Shown piece by piece: positions 23,091 to 23,163 of a stretch of DNA of 23,163 nt. Numbering within the stretch: the first letter of the stretch is position 1; the number at the start of each line of letters is the position of its first letter. The position numbers and the translations under genes are program-made. Below the pieces are notes generated by a model. The model did not search any database, was not told the DNA's origin, and saw only the letters and a list, made by a program, of their open reading frames with translations. Source of the DNA: an uncultured Prevotella sp. (GTDB lineage Bacteria > Bacteroidota > Bacteroidia > Bacteroidales > Bacteroidaceae); contig OMVH01000003.1 of assembly GCA_900314365.1 (NCBI GenBank), positions 1 through 23,163 on the forward strand, given 5' to 3'.

Positions 23091-23163
23091 GATTGTTTTC
23101 GGGGCTGTAGAGCTCCAAATGGAGAGAGTGTGCAATGGAAAACTTTGATTTTTGATACGGAAA

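Overview
The window looks like a chromosomal stretch from a Bacteroidota bacterium of the Prevotellaceae type (Prevotella or a close relative). The reasons are the TAnnTTTG -7 boxes, several with a TTG -33 box 19-20 nt upstream; the near absence of strong Shine-Dalgarno sites; moderate-to-high GC genes; and the gene content (DUF2490 barrel, BD-FAE-like esterases, CBM48-CE1 esterase, PMCA-type Ca2+ ATPase next to ribF and a CPBP protease). I see no rRNA, tRNA, CRISPR array or recognisable transposase/integrase gene. The genus is inferred from style, not from a search.

Layout. 1-394: no gene, but an interspersed GC-rich repeat and a 124-bp near-perfect palindromic element that can fold as a cloverleaf. 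395-1717 (minus): a Nudix hydrolase followed by a DUF2490 outer-membrane protein. 1826-3550 (plus): two tandem paralogous secreted alpha/beta hydrolases, closed by a strong hairpin at 3574-3612. 3659-8511 (minus): GNAT-like protein, topoisomerase IV subunit B and a C-terminal-processing-type S41 protease, with a good promoter at 8542-8572. 8581-12619 (minus): ruvB, coaD, ybeY, a secreted glycerophosphodiester phosphodiesterase and a THUMP-like methyltransferase, tightly packed behind a promoter at 12647-12676. 12911-16675 (minus): dusB, a secreted CBM48-CE1 esterase and a secreted ADP-ribosylglycohydrolase-family protein. 16740-18430: a gene-poor, partly AT-rich patch with repeats, one orphan exported protein, and a second copy of the dusB 5' end with its promoter. 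18515-22932 (minus): Ca2+ P-type ATPase, RibF and a CPBP membrane protease, nearly without gaps.

Most of the window is core housekeeping (DNA topology and recombination, CoA and flavin cofactors, rRNA and tRNA maturation) mixed with exported enzymes that fit plant-polysaccharide side-chain removal (two BD-FAE-like esterases and one CE1 esterase). There is no SusC/SusD pair, so this is not a classical polysaccharide utilisation locus.

The most unusual part is the dusB region. A 194-bp block covering the dusB promoter and first ~37 codons appears twice in direct orientation, about 1.45 kb apart, with a 148-bp core that is identical. The DNA between the copies holds REP-like hairpins and a single small exported protein of unknown function. 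This resembles the scar of an integration event at the 5' end of a dus gene, after loss of the integrase. The second notable structure is the cloverleaf palindrome at 147-270. I found no clear new multi-gene system.
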